Assembly: GCF_002160055.1 (NCBI RefSeq)
Contig: NZ_NFJV01000034.1
Span: forward strand, 1-35,924
Direction of reading: 5' to 3'
Length of the DNA stretch: 35,924 nucleotides
Source of the DNA: Mediterranea sp. An20
Lineage (GTDB): Bacteria; Bacteroidota; Bacteroidia; Bacteroidales; Bacteroidaceae
Shown: one piece after another, positions 24,940 to 32,897 of the stretch
Layout: the number at the start of each line of letters is the position of its first letter
How positions within the stretch are numbered: position 1 is the first letter of the stretch
Program-made: the position numbers and the translations under genes
The notes under the pieces: generated by a model
Databases searched by the model: none
Told to the model about the DNA's origin: nothing
What the model saw: the letters and a program-made list of their open reading frames with translations, nothing else

Positions 24940-26190
24940 TTATTTATTATCAATGTTTGTTTCTTTTGGCAGCTCTTGTCTTTTGTACCATTTGCCCGTT
25001 CCGTACATCATTCTGACCGCCATCAGGTTGTCCATGTCCTTTGAAATCTTCTTGTCAGTCACCTCCGCGTACCGCTGGGTGGTCTTTATGCCTGAGTGCC
25101 CCATCATCTTGGCGATGCTCTCGATGGGTATTCCCTCTGAAATTAAGAAAGTTCCAAACGAGTGTCTGCTTTGATGGTAGGACAAGTTTTCTTTCCGTCC
25201 TATCGCCACGCCCAGCTCGTGTATCTCGAACCACATCTCATCACGGCTCGGAAGCGGAAAGACGGGCTTCGTGTCGTCGGTCGTGTTGTAGAGGTCGAGT
25301 ATCTGCTCCGCTATCGGATGCAGAGGGATGAACGCCTCTACGTTGGTCTTTTTGCGGTTGATGCGGATGTAACGCCTGCCGTCCGCCGTCGTGCCGATAT
25401 GGTGCGGATGGAGTTGCATGATGTCCACATACGCCAAACCCGTGAACGTCGAAAACAGGAACGCCCTGCGCCCAAGTTCCTGCAACGGGTCGAGCATGGG
25501 CGTTTCAAGGATGGCTTTCAGTTCCGCACGGCTGATGTGCCTGTGCTTCGGCGCAGGCTTCTTCTCGTATTCCATGTCCTCCAACGGGTTGGCACGGAGT
25601 ATCTCGTAGTCCACGGCGAGGTACACCAGCTTGCTCAGCCAGCACAGGCACTTGTTGATTTGCTGTGCGCTGAAATTCTTGTTGCGCTTCATGAAAGCCT
25701 TGTAGGAACTGCCGAACTCCTCCGTAATGTCGCTGAACTCGATGTCCTCCTTGCCCAACGATGTGAGATAGTCTTTCAGGTATTTCTGGTAATATCCCGA
25801 ATGGCGGTAGGTGGACGTGGAGTTTATTTCCTTTGAACGGGCAAGTAGCCGTTCACGCTCCCTTTCGCCCATCTGCAACAGCTTGGTGGGGATGACGGCT
25901 TTCCTTGCCAACGTGTTCTTCAGTATCTCTGCGCTCACCACGTTCTGTTTCTTTAACGAATCCTCATAAGCAAGTTCAACGGACTTCTTGAACTCCTGCA
26001 AGCGGTTGTTCTCGCGGACGGTGCGGATGGTTCCCTTGCTGCTGTTCCAGTCCTCCGGTCTGCAATAGATGCCCGTCGCCATCGTGGAACTCTTGCCGTC
26101 TATTGTGATGCGGCAGAGGACGGCGGTCGTGCCGTCAGCCTTCACCTTGTTACGGTTAATGTACGGTAATATGGAAAATGTACTGCGCAT
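24940..26190 (-). CDS. Tyrosine recombinase of layer 3, second of tandem pair
   Basis: The 416-residue protein has an N-terminal arm-binding domain (FSILPYINRNKVKADGTTAVL), a SAM-like domain and a catalytic domain with NLSYHQSRHSFGTFL (HxxR), MMGHSGIKTTQ and Tyr in RYAEVT. The usual first catalytic Arg (TGLR) is replaced: FTGLAYVDIMQL. The same substitution is common in Bacteroidetes recombinases, and IntDOT also departs from the classical first Arg. It is separated by 20 bases from the recombinase before it, so the pair is likely coexpressed. Confidence 0.9.
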   Translation of the reverse strand: MRSTFSILPYINRNKVKADGTTAVLCRITIDGKSSTMATGIYCRPEDWNSSKGTIRTVRENNRLQEFKKSVELAYEDSLKKQNVVSAEILKNTLARKAVIPTKLLQMGERERERLLARSKEINSTSTYRHSGYYQKYLKDYLTSLGKEDIEFSDITEEFGSSYKAFMKRNKNFSAQQINKCLCWLSKLVYLAVDYEILRANPLEDMEYEKKPAPKHRHISRAELKAILETPMLDPLQELGRRAFLFSTFTGLAYVDIMQLHPHHIGTTADGRRYIRINRKKTNVEAFIPLHPIAEQILDLYNTTDDTKPVFPLPSRDEMWFEIHELGVAIGRKENLSYHQSRHSFGTFLISEGIPIESIAKMMGHSGIKTTQRYAEVTDKKISKDMDNLMAVRMMYGTGKWYKRQELPKETNIDNK

Positions 26191-26210
26191 GGTTGTAATA
26201 TTTTTATAAG

Positions 26211-27440
26211 TTAGAGAATAAGTTTCAAGTCTTTGGTCGCCTCAATGTATTTGTCCATGTCCTCAAAGAGTTTTTTCGGGGTGACACGGGCATAAACTTG
26301 GGTCGTGGTTATATCGGAGTGACCGAGCATCCGGCTGATGGTTTCAATCGGCACTCCTGCTTCCAGCGTAATCAACGAGGCGAAGGAGTGACGTGCCTGA
26401 TGGTAGCATAAGGTGCTGCTCACCCCTGCGAGGACAGCAAGCGATTTCATGTGCTGCCGAAGATTGGGATGCCGCACCATAGGGAATAGTGTCGGACGGC
26501 TGTCGTCATGGTACTTCTCAATAAGGGCGAGAGCCTCCGGCAACAACTTCACGCTCGCCCGAAGCTCGTTCTTCTTGCGGCGGTATTTCAGCCAAAGGTT
26601 TCCATCGTCATCCGTGTACAGATTGTCCCTTGTTACGCTCACCGCATCCGCATAGGCGGTTCCCGTATAACAGGCAAACAGAAAGAGGTCACGCACAAGG
26701 ATGTGCGTGGTACGCCACGCGGGTATTTCCACGTCACGTATCTTCTCAAAGTCCTCACGGCTTAATGCTCTCGGTGTCTTTTCGCTTTGTTTCGGCAGGG
26801 TAAAATTGGCAAAGAAACATCTTTCCGCATATCCCTCCTTGTAAGCTATGCGGCATATCTTTTTCAAGATGGCAAGGTAGTGGCGCACCGTATCCACGGC
26901 ATATCCTTTCACGTCCATCACGAAATTCTGGTAGTCGTGAATGAACTGTTCGGAAAGCTGCCCGAAAGCGATATCCTTCGTCTTGAACTGCCACTCGATG
27001 AACTCGCCCAATGTCCTTCTCATGTAGTAATAGGCGGGATAGGTTCCTTTGGCACGGTCGATGCCGATACGTGCCTTCAAGTCCTCGCAGATGCGGTCAG
27101 TCATCCTAAGCAGGGTCATCTGCGTGTCCATGCTCCCCTGGAACAAGTCCTTGACCGCCGTAGCGTCAAAGTCCTGCCCGCGCTCTACCAGCGTGTCAAA
27201 CGCAGAATTGACCGCAAGCAGCAGTTTGTCTATTTTCGCGTTGATTTCCACCGCCTCGCGGCTCTTGCCGTCCAGACGGCTTTCCCTCGCGTTCCACAAC
27301 TCCGGCTTGCACGACAGCTTGCATCCGAACTGCGCCATCGTGTGGTTCACCGTTATCCTTCCCATTATCGGAGCTTTGCCCGACTTGTCCGTTCCGCTCT
27401 TTTTCAGGTAGAGCAACACCTTGAATTTTTCCACTTTCAT
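26211..27440 (-). CDS. Tyrosine recombinase of layer 3, first of tandem pair
   Basis: The 409-residue protein has an N-terminal domain (KFKVLLYLKKSGTDKSGKAPI), a core-binding domain with DYQNFVMDVKGY, and a catalytic domain with CYTGTAYADAVSV (first Arg again replaced by Ala), TLCYHQARHSFASLITL, MLGHSDITTTQ and the Tyr in VYARVT. It starts about 285 bp from the right junction of the inner element, the usual place for an integrase beside its attachment site. Two recombinases in tandem may act as a heteromeric pair. Confidence 0.9.
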   Translation of the reverse strand: MKVEKFKVLLYLKKSGTDKSGKAPIMGRITVNHTMAQFGCKLSCKPELWNARESRLDGKSREAVEINAKIDKLLLAVNSAFDTLVERGQDFDATAVKDLFQGSMDTQMTLLRMTDRICEDLKARIGIDRAKGTYPAYYYMRRTLGEFIEWQFKTKDIAFGQLSEQFIHDYQNFVMDVKGYAVDTVRHYLAILKKICRIAYKEGYAERCFFANFTLPKQSEKTPRALSREDFEKIRDVEIPAWRTTHILVRDLFLFACYTGTAYADAVSVTRDNLYTDDDGNLWLKYRRKKNELRASVKLLPEALALIEKYHDDSRPTLFPMVRHPNLRQHMKSLAVLAGVSSTLCYHQARHSFASLITLEAGVPIETISRMLGHSDITTTQVYARVTPKKLFEDMDKYIEATKDLKLIL

Positions 27441-27550
27441 ACGCTTACTGTTTTTGTTGCAAAATTAACTTATGAGTAAGCGTCCATTGATTTGCAGAAC
27501 GGTGAGTATCGGCGCAATCGGCACGGGCTTGCAACAATTTCATTTTCCGT

Positions 27551-27682
27551 GCGTTACCTGTCCTTGCTTCGGTAACTGACGGCTAACGGCTTGGTAACTG
27601 AAATGGCTCAATATTTCGCACTCCATTGCATTTCCGACATTTGGCAGAATAGTGGAAAACCGCTCATTTCAAACAGGTTACG
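27551..27682. promoter_or_regulatory. Cluster of GGTAAC motifs at the right end of layer 3
   Basis: GCGTTACC (27551-27558), GGTAACTGA (27571-27579 and 27593-27601, 22 bp apart) and GGTTACG (27676-27682) are variants of GGTAAC in both orientations. One GGTAACGA also lies near the left end, at about 9335. Position between the recombinase start and the integrase remnant suits arm-type recombinase sites. Otherwise 27441-27725 holds no gene. Confidence 0.45.
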
Positions 27683-27725
27683 TTTTATCGTTGCTTGTTT
27701 GCTGTCGGCTGCTTTGTGGGTTCTG

Positions 27726-27893
27726 TTCCATCAGGCCCGGCATACCTACGCAACCCTGCAACTCGCCGCAGGCACCGACCTCTACACCATATCAAAAATG
27801 CTTACGCACAGCAACGTGGCGACCACGCAGGTTTATGCCGATGTGGTGAGCGACCTGAAGCGCAAGGCTTCCGAACAGATTACACTCAAATAA
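27726..27893 (+). pseudogene. Tyrosine integrase 3' fragment (remainder of the layer-2 integrase)
   Basis: It encodes FHQARHTYATLQLAAG, DLYTISKMLTHSNVATTQ and the Tyr nucleophile in VYADVV, ending KASEQITLK, the standard integrase C-terminus. Upstream of 27726 the same frame gives unrelated residues. It fits onto the fragment ending ITFHCLRH at 9279. It is followed 12 bases later by an excisionase-like gene, as expected for the original integrase operon. Confidence 0.85.
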
Positions 27894-27905
27894 ACACTAT
27901 GGCTT

Positions 27906-28286
27906 ATGGATAAGATAACATTTGAACAACTGCCGCAGGCTGTCTCCCTCCTGATTGAAAAGGTGGGGCAGCTTGCGGACAAGGTGGACGAGGCATTGGG
28001 CAAGGCAACACAGCAGAAAGGCAGGCGGTTGCTTGCCTTGGATGATGTCGCCGCCTTGCTCGGCAAGTCCGTTTCGACCATTTACGCAATGACCTCCGAG
28101 AAACGCATACCATACCACAAGAGGGGCAACAAGCTCTACTTCTTCGAGGATGAAATAATCGGCTGGATTGAGCAGGGAGGGACATCGGGAACAGGCAACG
28201 GGGAAGAGTTCAACAGACGGCTTGAAGCCTTGCGTGGCGGCAAGAAGCACAAGCCAAGTTCATTACAGACAAAGCAGGCATTATGA
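27906..28286 (+). CDS. Helix-turn-helix protein, excisionase-like (layer 2)
   Basis: The 126-residue protein has an N-terminal coiled-coil-like helix (LPQAVSLLIEKVGQLADKVDEALGK broken over 8-32) and a HTH_17-type domain LLALDDVAALLGKSVSTIYAMTSEKRIPYHKRGNKLYFFEDEIIGWI. It follows the integrase remnant by 12 bases, so it was probably the third gene of the layer-2 integrase operon. It likely assists excision. Its stop overlaps the next start (ATGA). Confidence 0.85.
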   Translation: MDKITFEQLPQAVSLLIEKVGQLADKVDEALGKATQQKGRRLLALDDVAALLGKSVSTIYAMTSEKRIPYHKRGNKLYFFEDEIIGWIEQGGTSGTGNGEEFNRRLEALRGGKKHKPSSLQTKQAL

Positions 28287-28630
28287 GGAAAGAGGACTTG
28301 ATACCCGTCATTGCAAGGCATGACCCGATATTGGCTGATGCGGTCAGCCGGATGGTTGACTATATCCAAGACCGGTGGGCGGCACCGTACCCATCAAAAG
28401 AACAGACGGAAGCGGTGAACGCCTACCTCCGTTCCATCCATGCGGACGGCGGCGGTACGATGAGCGAAACCGACATTACCCACCGCAGGATTGCCACGCA
28501 GAAGATAACAATCAACGCCATCCGTGTGCTTGACCATGACCAGCTCGACCGTTTGCAGGACGTGCTGAACCACATAGCGGCGGACAGGGAGTATTACATG
28601 CCCGAACGGCGGCAAGGAATGGGCAGGTAG
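28283..28630 (+). CDS. Hypothetical protein of the mobilization region
   Basis: The 115-residue protein is soluble and charged, with no recognised domain. Segments such as RMVDYIQDRWAAPYPSKEQTEAVNAYL and HDQLDRLQDVLNHIAADREYY look helical. Coupling to the excisionase-like gene (ATGA overlap) and the position before the relaxase suggest an accessory role in excision, replication or mobilization. That is context only. Confidence 0.65.
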   Translation: MRKEDLIPVIARHDPILADAVSRMVDYIQDRWAAPYPSKEQTEAVNAYLRSIHADGGGTMSETDITHRRIATQKITINAIRVLDHDQLDRLQDVLNHIAADREYYMPERRQGMGR

Positions 28631-28662
28631 CTGACCGGTGTAACACCTAAATATCATAGACT

Positions 28663-29388
28663 ATGTGCAAAAACAAACAGAGCATACATTACTGCACCAT
28701 CCTTTCGGACGAGCAGTGGAATTTTATTTTGGAAGGCAGATTTTCCGCCCAAAGGCAGAAATGCCTGCACAGGCTGATGACCCACGCCGTGCGGACAAAG
28801 ACCGTTTGTAACATCAAGGGCATAGGAATAGCCTTGGAGGTGGGAGAAGTCGCAGCTTCCGATGTGGAACTTGCGGAATATTTGGGTTGCAACCGAAAGA
28901 CGGTCGGCAAACTCATAGACAGTTTTAACAGGCTCGGTGTGCTGACCACCCGAACCAACAACCGCACTTCCATACACACCCTGTATTTCCTTACAGGCTG
29001 GTATGTCGGTGGTGTCCTCCTGACCAATCCCCATTATGTCAAGCCATCGGCTAATGTCAAAGAACTGGCGGACGGAAAGCGGACACCTCTTTCTAATGAT
29101 ACGGCTTCGGATAGCAAGCCGTGTACCGTGCAGGACGGTTGCCAAAGTCAAGGGCAGGAAACGGACACCACGGAAAGCGGTGCAGCACCTCTTTCTTCTT
29201 CCCTTTGTTCCTCCGTGGCTTGCGACCATCGGGCTGGCATACAAAACAACGAGGGTGAAACAAACCATTTCCTTACCATAGAGAACAGCAACCTGCCGTT
29301 AGCTGAAAGTTCCGATGAGAGCCGCACAGAAGCGCATGGCGGCATGATTGGCGGTGTGGATGATACCGACACAGGCACGGAAAAATGA
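28663..29388 (+). CDS. Winged-helix protein with disordered tail
   Basis: The 241-residue protein has a winged-helix segment at about 40-120 (GIALEVGEVAASDVELAEYLGCNRKTVGKLIDSFNR, written here in parts: VELAEYLGCNRKTVGKLI; LGVLTTRTNNRTSIHTLYFL). A Ser/Thr/acidic tail of low complexity (about 140-241) follows. Winged-helix proteins between excisionase and relaxase genes on Bacteroidetes elements can be replication or mobilization factors. I do not recognise a specific family. It ends immediately before the candidate oriT region. Confidence 0.7.
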   Translation: MCKNKQSIHYCTILSDEQWNFILEGRFSAQRQKCLHRLMTHAVRTKTVCNIKGIGIALEVGEVAASDVELAEYLGCNRKTVGKLIDSFNRLGVLTTRTNNRTSIHTLYFLTGWYVGGVLLTNPHYVKPSANVKELADGKRTPLSNDTASDSKPCTVQDGCQSQGQETDTTESGAAPLSSSLCSSVACDHRAGIQNNEGETNHFLTIENSNLPLAESSDESRTEAHGGMIGGVDDTDTGTEK

Positions 29389-29730
29389 CAGGCGCAACGG
29401 GCGGATTTCAGCGGTACTCCGTTGTCGTGGCGTTGGCTGACTGGGCTTGCCCAGATATAGCCCACTATAACTTCTCCGCTGCGCTCCGAAGTTGTGGGCT
29501 CTCCCGAGGGGCTGGGCGTTGCCCCGTCCCACTTATGGCTCTGCCCTAAGAACCCGGCAAGGACTTTCAGCCCTGTGCAACCCGACCAAAGAGTGATCCT
29601 CTCTTTGGAAACTCCGCTCAGTGGCTTCCACCCCTAAGAACCCGGAGCAGGAAGTGACCCTCTCCCTGCACCCTCCGATTAAGGCGTAGCCCTAATAACC
29701 CATCGTTAAACTCACAAACAGACAAGCATT
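29389..29730. other. Structured gene-free region upstream of the relaxase (candidate oriT)
   Basis: 342 bp without a gene are rich in dyads. CTGGGCTTGCCCAG (29441-29454) forms a perfect stem. AGCCCAC (29459-29465) with AACTTC (29469-29474) faces GAAGTT (29488-29493) with GTGGGCT (29494-29500). CCTAAGAACCCGG occurs at 29545-29557 and 29633-29645, with CCTAATAACCC at 29691. MobV-type oriT sites usually lie just upstream of the relaxase gene and contain inverted repeats, so nicking probably occurs here. The exact nick site cannot be read. Confidence 0.55.
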
Positions 29731-31254
29731 ATGGCACAGAAGACATCCATCAACATCAAGCCGTGCAACATCGGCAGCAGCGAGGCGCACAACAGGCGGA
29801 CAGCTGAATACCTCGCCAACATCCGCAAGGAGAAGTTCTATATCCGTACCGACCTCATGGCAGGAAACGAGACATGGGTCGCACCTGATTTCAGTGAAGC
29901 CACGCTCACCGACCGATACAATCAGATAGCCGCAATGGTCAAGGAAAAGACAGGCCGGGCGATGCAGACCAAAGACCGGGAACGGGTAAACAAAAAGACA
30001 GGAAAGGTGACCGTTGTCCGCGGCAGCACTCCGCTCAAGGAGGGCGTTGTCGTCATCAAGGAGGACACCACGATGGAACAGTTGCGGAATTTCTGCGAGG
30101 TGTGTAAAGAGCGTTGGGGTGTTACAGCCCTGCAGGTGTTCATCCACAGGGACGAGGGGCACTACGGAATACCCGGCGACAATGCCACATGGAAACCCAA
30201 CCTACACGCACACATCGTATGGGATTGGATGAACCACGAAACGGGCAAGTCCTGCAAGCTGGACGAGAAAGCCATGAGCGAGATGCAGACCATTTTGGCT
30301 GAGTGCTTGGATATGGAAAGGGGCATCTCAAAGGAGGTGACGGAAAAGGAACATTTGGAGCGCACGGATTTCATCCTTGCCAAGCAGAAGCAGGAAGCAG
30401 AGCAGGCCGAAGCCAAGAAGAGAGCCGCCCTCGCTGCAAAGGATAAAGCCGAAACAGAACGGCAGTTCATCGAGGGAGAGAACAAGGCGAAAGAGAAATA
30501 CCGCCAGTCCCTTGACAAAGACATTGTCGAAAAGGAAAAGCAGCTCAAAAACGAGCGCAAGGCGAAAATGGACAGCATACTTGACAGCTTCGGCAGCCTT
30601 GTCGGGGTCGGCAAATCAGCGGCTATGGAAAAGGAAATCGCCCGGCTGAAAGCCGAGGACGAGCGCATCAGAAAAGCCTTTCCCGATGCCGTCAAAAGCA
30701 AAGTGGCGGAACTGACACAGGCATTGGTCACAGAGAAGCAAAAAGTCGAAGCTGAGCGTGACAGGGCTTTGGTGCAGAGCCGCTCGCTTGCCATTGAAAG
30801 GGACAAGGCGGTACGGCAGTTTCAGGAGCAAAAGGACGGAGAGAGACAGCGCATCGACTTTGCCGTAAGCCGTGCCACGGCGGAGAAAGACAAGACCATC
30901 CGCCTGTTGCAGGATGCGCTGAAAGCGAGCCGGGATATTCTTAATTTGCTTGCCGGCATTCTGTACAAGGCGAGCGAAGTGTTCAGACGGGCAGTCGATG
31001 CGGTAATCCGTTTCGGCACGGAGCAGCACAAATCTTTCTTTGCTCCGTCCGAAGCTGCCGACATCAAAAGTGTAATGCAGGAATACGGGGAAACAACCGA
31101 ACAGGAGAATGCGATCGGAGCATGGCTCTGTGGTTATGCGGAGAGCCGACAGCCTTTTGACGAAATTAAACATCGCCATACACTCAAAGAGGTTGGCGAT
31201 GTGGCGAAGGGGAAGTATGATTGGAAAATAGAACGAAAACAATTAAGACTGTGA
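29731..31254 (+). CDS. MobV/Pre-Mob family relaxase
   Basis: The 507-residue protein nicks oriT and leads the strand during mobilization. The N-terminal relaxase domain spans about 1-200, with EAHNRR (His20), FIHRDEGHYG (139-145) and the metal-binding-type NLHAHIVWDWM (His159, His161). A long charged coiled coil follows (about 205-400, AEAKKRAALAAKDKAE and similar), then a C-terminal domain with FFAPSEAADIKSV. The length is typical of Bacteroidetes MobV proteins. With no coupling protein or channel genes in layer 2, it must use the machinery of another conjugative element. Confidence 0.9.
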   Translation: MAQKTSINIKPCNIGSSEAHNRRTAEYLANIRKEKFYIRTDLMAGNETWVAPDFSEATLTDRYNQIAAMVKEKTGRAMQTKDRERVNKKTGKVTVVRGSTPLKEGVVVIKEDTTMEQLRNFCEVCKERWGVTALQVFIHRDEGHYGIPGDNATWKPNLHAHIVWDWMNHETGKSCKLDEKAMSEMQTILAECLDMERGISKEVTEKEHLERTDFILAKQKQEAEQAEAKKRAALAAKDKAETERQFIEGENKAKEKYRQSLDKDIVEKEKQLKNERKAKMDSILDSFGSLVGVGKSAAMEKEIARLKAEDERIRKAFPDAVKSKVAELTQALVTEKQKVEAERDRALVQSRSLAIERDKAVRQFQEQKDGERQRIDFAVSRATAEKDKTIRLLQDALKASRDILNLLAGILYKASEVFRRAVDAVIRFGTEQHKSFFAPSEAADIKSVMQEYGETTEQENAIGAWLCGYAESRQPFDEIKHRHTLKEVGDVAKGKYDWKIERKQLRL

Positions 31255-31256
31255 GT

Positions 31257-31355
31257 ACGACAAGTCTTATTATGTGGTTTCTTTGCTGGAAGCTGTGTCT
31301 TGTCGTTTAAAGAAATAGGGCAAAATGGAAATGGCAACCCTTTCCCATTTTGCCC
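31257..31355. terminator. Hairpins between convergent relaxase and dehydrogenase genes
   Basis: ACGACAAG (31257-31264) pairs with CTTGTCGT (31299-31306). GGGCAAAATGG (31318-31328) pairs with CCATTTTGCCC (31345-31355), a perfect 11-bp stem. Convergent genes on both sides point to bidirectional termination. Confidence 0.6.
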
Positions 31356-31453
31356 AAACTGTTATTTTGCGCCTTAGCTGTGGGAAAAGAAAGTATGTGC
31401 CACAGCGTAAGCATTACGATGGATAATGCTTTTGATTTCTGTCTGAAGACGGT

Positions 31454-32623
31454 TTATCTATAAGACTTCCGGTATATTTCCACACAGTCCTCGTGCGACA
31501 TTTCCACCGGGTCTGCCATGAAGAGTCCGGCGGTCGTTTCACGGGCGTTCTTGGCAAACTGTTCAAACTCATCGGGACGTATGCCATAGTCTGACATCTT
31601 CAGTCCGTCCACCCCACAGGCACGCTGCAAATCGACGAGCGCCTTCACGAAGTCCATCGGCTCGCTGGCGTCCTCCTTACCAAGCATCTTCGCCATGTCA
31701 ATGAACCGTTCGCCACGGACGCTTCGATTGATGAAATAAGTGTAATATTCGCGCGAAATCATAATAAGTCCGGCGCCATGCGGCAGAGCCGGATGATAGG
31801 CGCTCATGGCGTGTTCCATGGCGTGCTCGCTGGTGCATGAGCCCGTCATCATGGCATATCCAGATATCGTGTTGGCAAAAGCCACGTGTTCACGGGCTTC
31901 CATGTCGTGCCCGTCTTTTACGGCACGGGCAAGATATTTGCCTACATTCTCAATGGTTGCACGGGCCACCATGTCGCACATCAGGTTGATTCCACGGCTG
32001 ATGTAGCACTCCGTGGCTTGCAGCAATGTGTCAAAGCCCTGGTAAGCCGTGAATGCAGGCGGGACGGTAGCCATCAGTTCCGGGTCGACGATGGACAACG
32101 TCGGGAAGAGAACAGGATACACAATACCCATTTTCTCGTTTGTGTCGGGATTGTTGACTACGCCGCCGCAATCCACTTCCGAACCCGTGCCGGCTGTCGT
32201 GGTAATAGCAACAATGGGCAGAGGATGGTTCTCAATAGGTTTCCCTTTGCCCGTACCGCCCTGCACATAGTCCCACAGGTCGCCGTCATTGGTTGCCATG
32301 AGCGCGATAGCCTTTGACGCATCCATCACGCTGCCTCCGCCCAACGCTACCACGAAATCACACTGTGCCTCACGTGCCGTTGCCGCACCCTCCATGATTA
32401 CGGGTTTCAGCGGATTAGCGCCGATTTTGTCGAACACCACATAGTCCGCACCTGCCGATTTCAACTGGTTTTCCGTGCGCTCCAGATAACCGTTGGCCCG
32501 CATGGACTTACCGTTTGAGATGACCAGCAGTGCTTTCTTTCCGGGCAACTGTTGCTTGCCCAATTCATTCAATGCCCCTTGTCCGAAGTACCACAAGGTA
32601 GGCATAAAAACCTTAAAACTCAT
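31454..32623 (-). CDS. Iron-type alcohol dehydrogenase, copy 2, with an altered metal ligand
   Basis: The 389-residue homologue of the enzyme at 16937-18100 has GGGSVMD (95-101), TTTAGTGSEVD and the C-terminal pair His267 and His282 (HAMEHAMSAYHPALPHG). Where the family has D-x-x-x-H (Asp199/His203 in copy 1), this protein has GFDTLLQATE: Asp198 but Gln202 (codon at 32018-32020). Metal binding or specificity may differ. It is the last gene of layer-2 cargo, transcribed left, with three 22-bp repeats upstream at 32733-32786. The acetyltransferase gene is 274 bp before it. Confidence 0.9.
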   Translation of the reverse strand: MSFKVFMPTLWYFGQGALNELGKQQLPGKKALLVISNGKSMRANGYLERTENQLKSAGADYVVFDKIGANPLKPVIMEGAATAREAQCDFVVALGGGSVMDASKAIALMATNDGDLWDYVQGGTGKGKPIENHPLPIVAITTTAGTGSEVDCGGVVNNPDTNEKMGIVYPVLFPTLSIVDPELMATVPPAFTAYQGFDTLLQATECYISRGINLMCDMVARATIENVGKYLARAVKDGHDMEAREHVAFANTISGYAMMTGSCTSEHAMEHAMSAYHPALPHGAGLIMISREYYTYFINRSVRGERFIDMAKMLGKEDASEPMDFVKALVDLQRACGVDGLKMSDYGIRPDEFEQFAKNARETTAGLFMADPVEMSHEDCVEIYRKSYR

Positions 32624-32732
32624 ACAAAATCCTTTCTTTATTTTAATATTAACTTATCCGTTGGCGACATTATTGTCAGCTGTACGTCGATGGTTACACT
32701 TTCAAATGGCGTCCTTCCAGCTTTCAAGACAT

Positions 32733-32786
32733 GGTCTTTTACCTTTTAATAGACGGTCTTTTGCAGTGTAAAATGCCGTCTTTTGC
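32733..32786 (-). repeat. Three 22-bp-spaced direct repeats upstream of dehydrogenase copy 2
   Basis: GGTCTTTTAC (32733-32742), GGTCTTTTGC (32755-32764) and CGTCTTTTGC (32777-32786) are exactly 22 bp apart, the two-turn spacing of AraC-type half-sites. A similar TCTTTTACC lies at 33564-33572 in the divergent acetyltransferase/AraC gap, so AraC regulator 2 is the likely binder. A poor -7-like CCATTTG lies about 22 bp downstream on the minus strand. Confidence 0.7.
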
Positions 32787-32897
32787 AAACCTGTCGGGAG
32801 CAAGTGAAAACCGTAAGTTTAAGCCGTCTGAATGTAACAAACCGGAAGTATCTGCGGCGACTGACACAAATAATCACGCCAAAGATTTATTACTGTT

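Larger units (their letters stand above)
9280..27725. mobile_element. Inner element inserted in the layer-2 integrase (layer 3)
   Basis: A 5' integrase fragment ends at codons FHCLRH (9262-9279). A 3' integrase fragment begins at codons FHQARH (27726-27743) and continues as a normal integrase C-terminus. The 18.4 kb between them has its own tandem recombinases next to the right junction, two small HTH genes and a long cargo operon. Boundaries are inferred from the two halves of the broken gene. No long direct repeat was found, only partial similarity across the FHxxRH codons. Confidence 0.65.

Noticed and set aside
30162..31242. Long antisense open frames opposite the relaxase
   Set aside because: They mirror the repetitive coiled-coil coding of MobV (Ser/Leu-rich products) and have no supporting signals.
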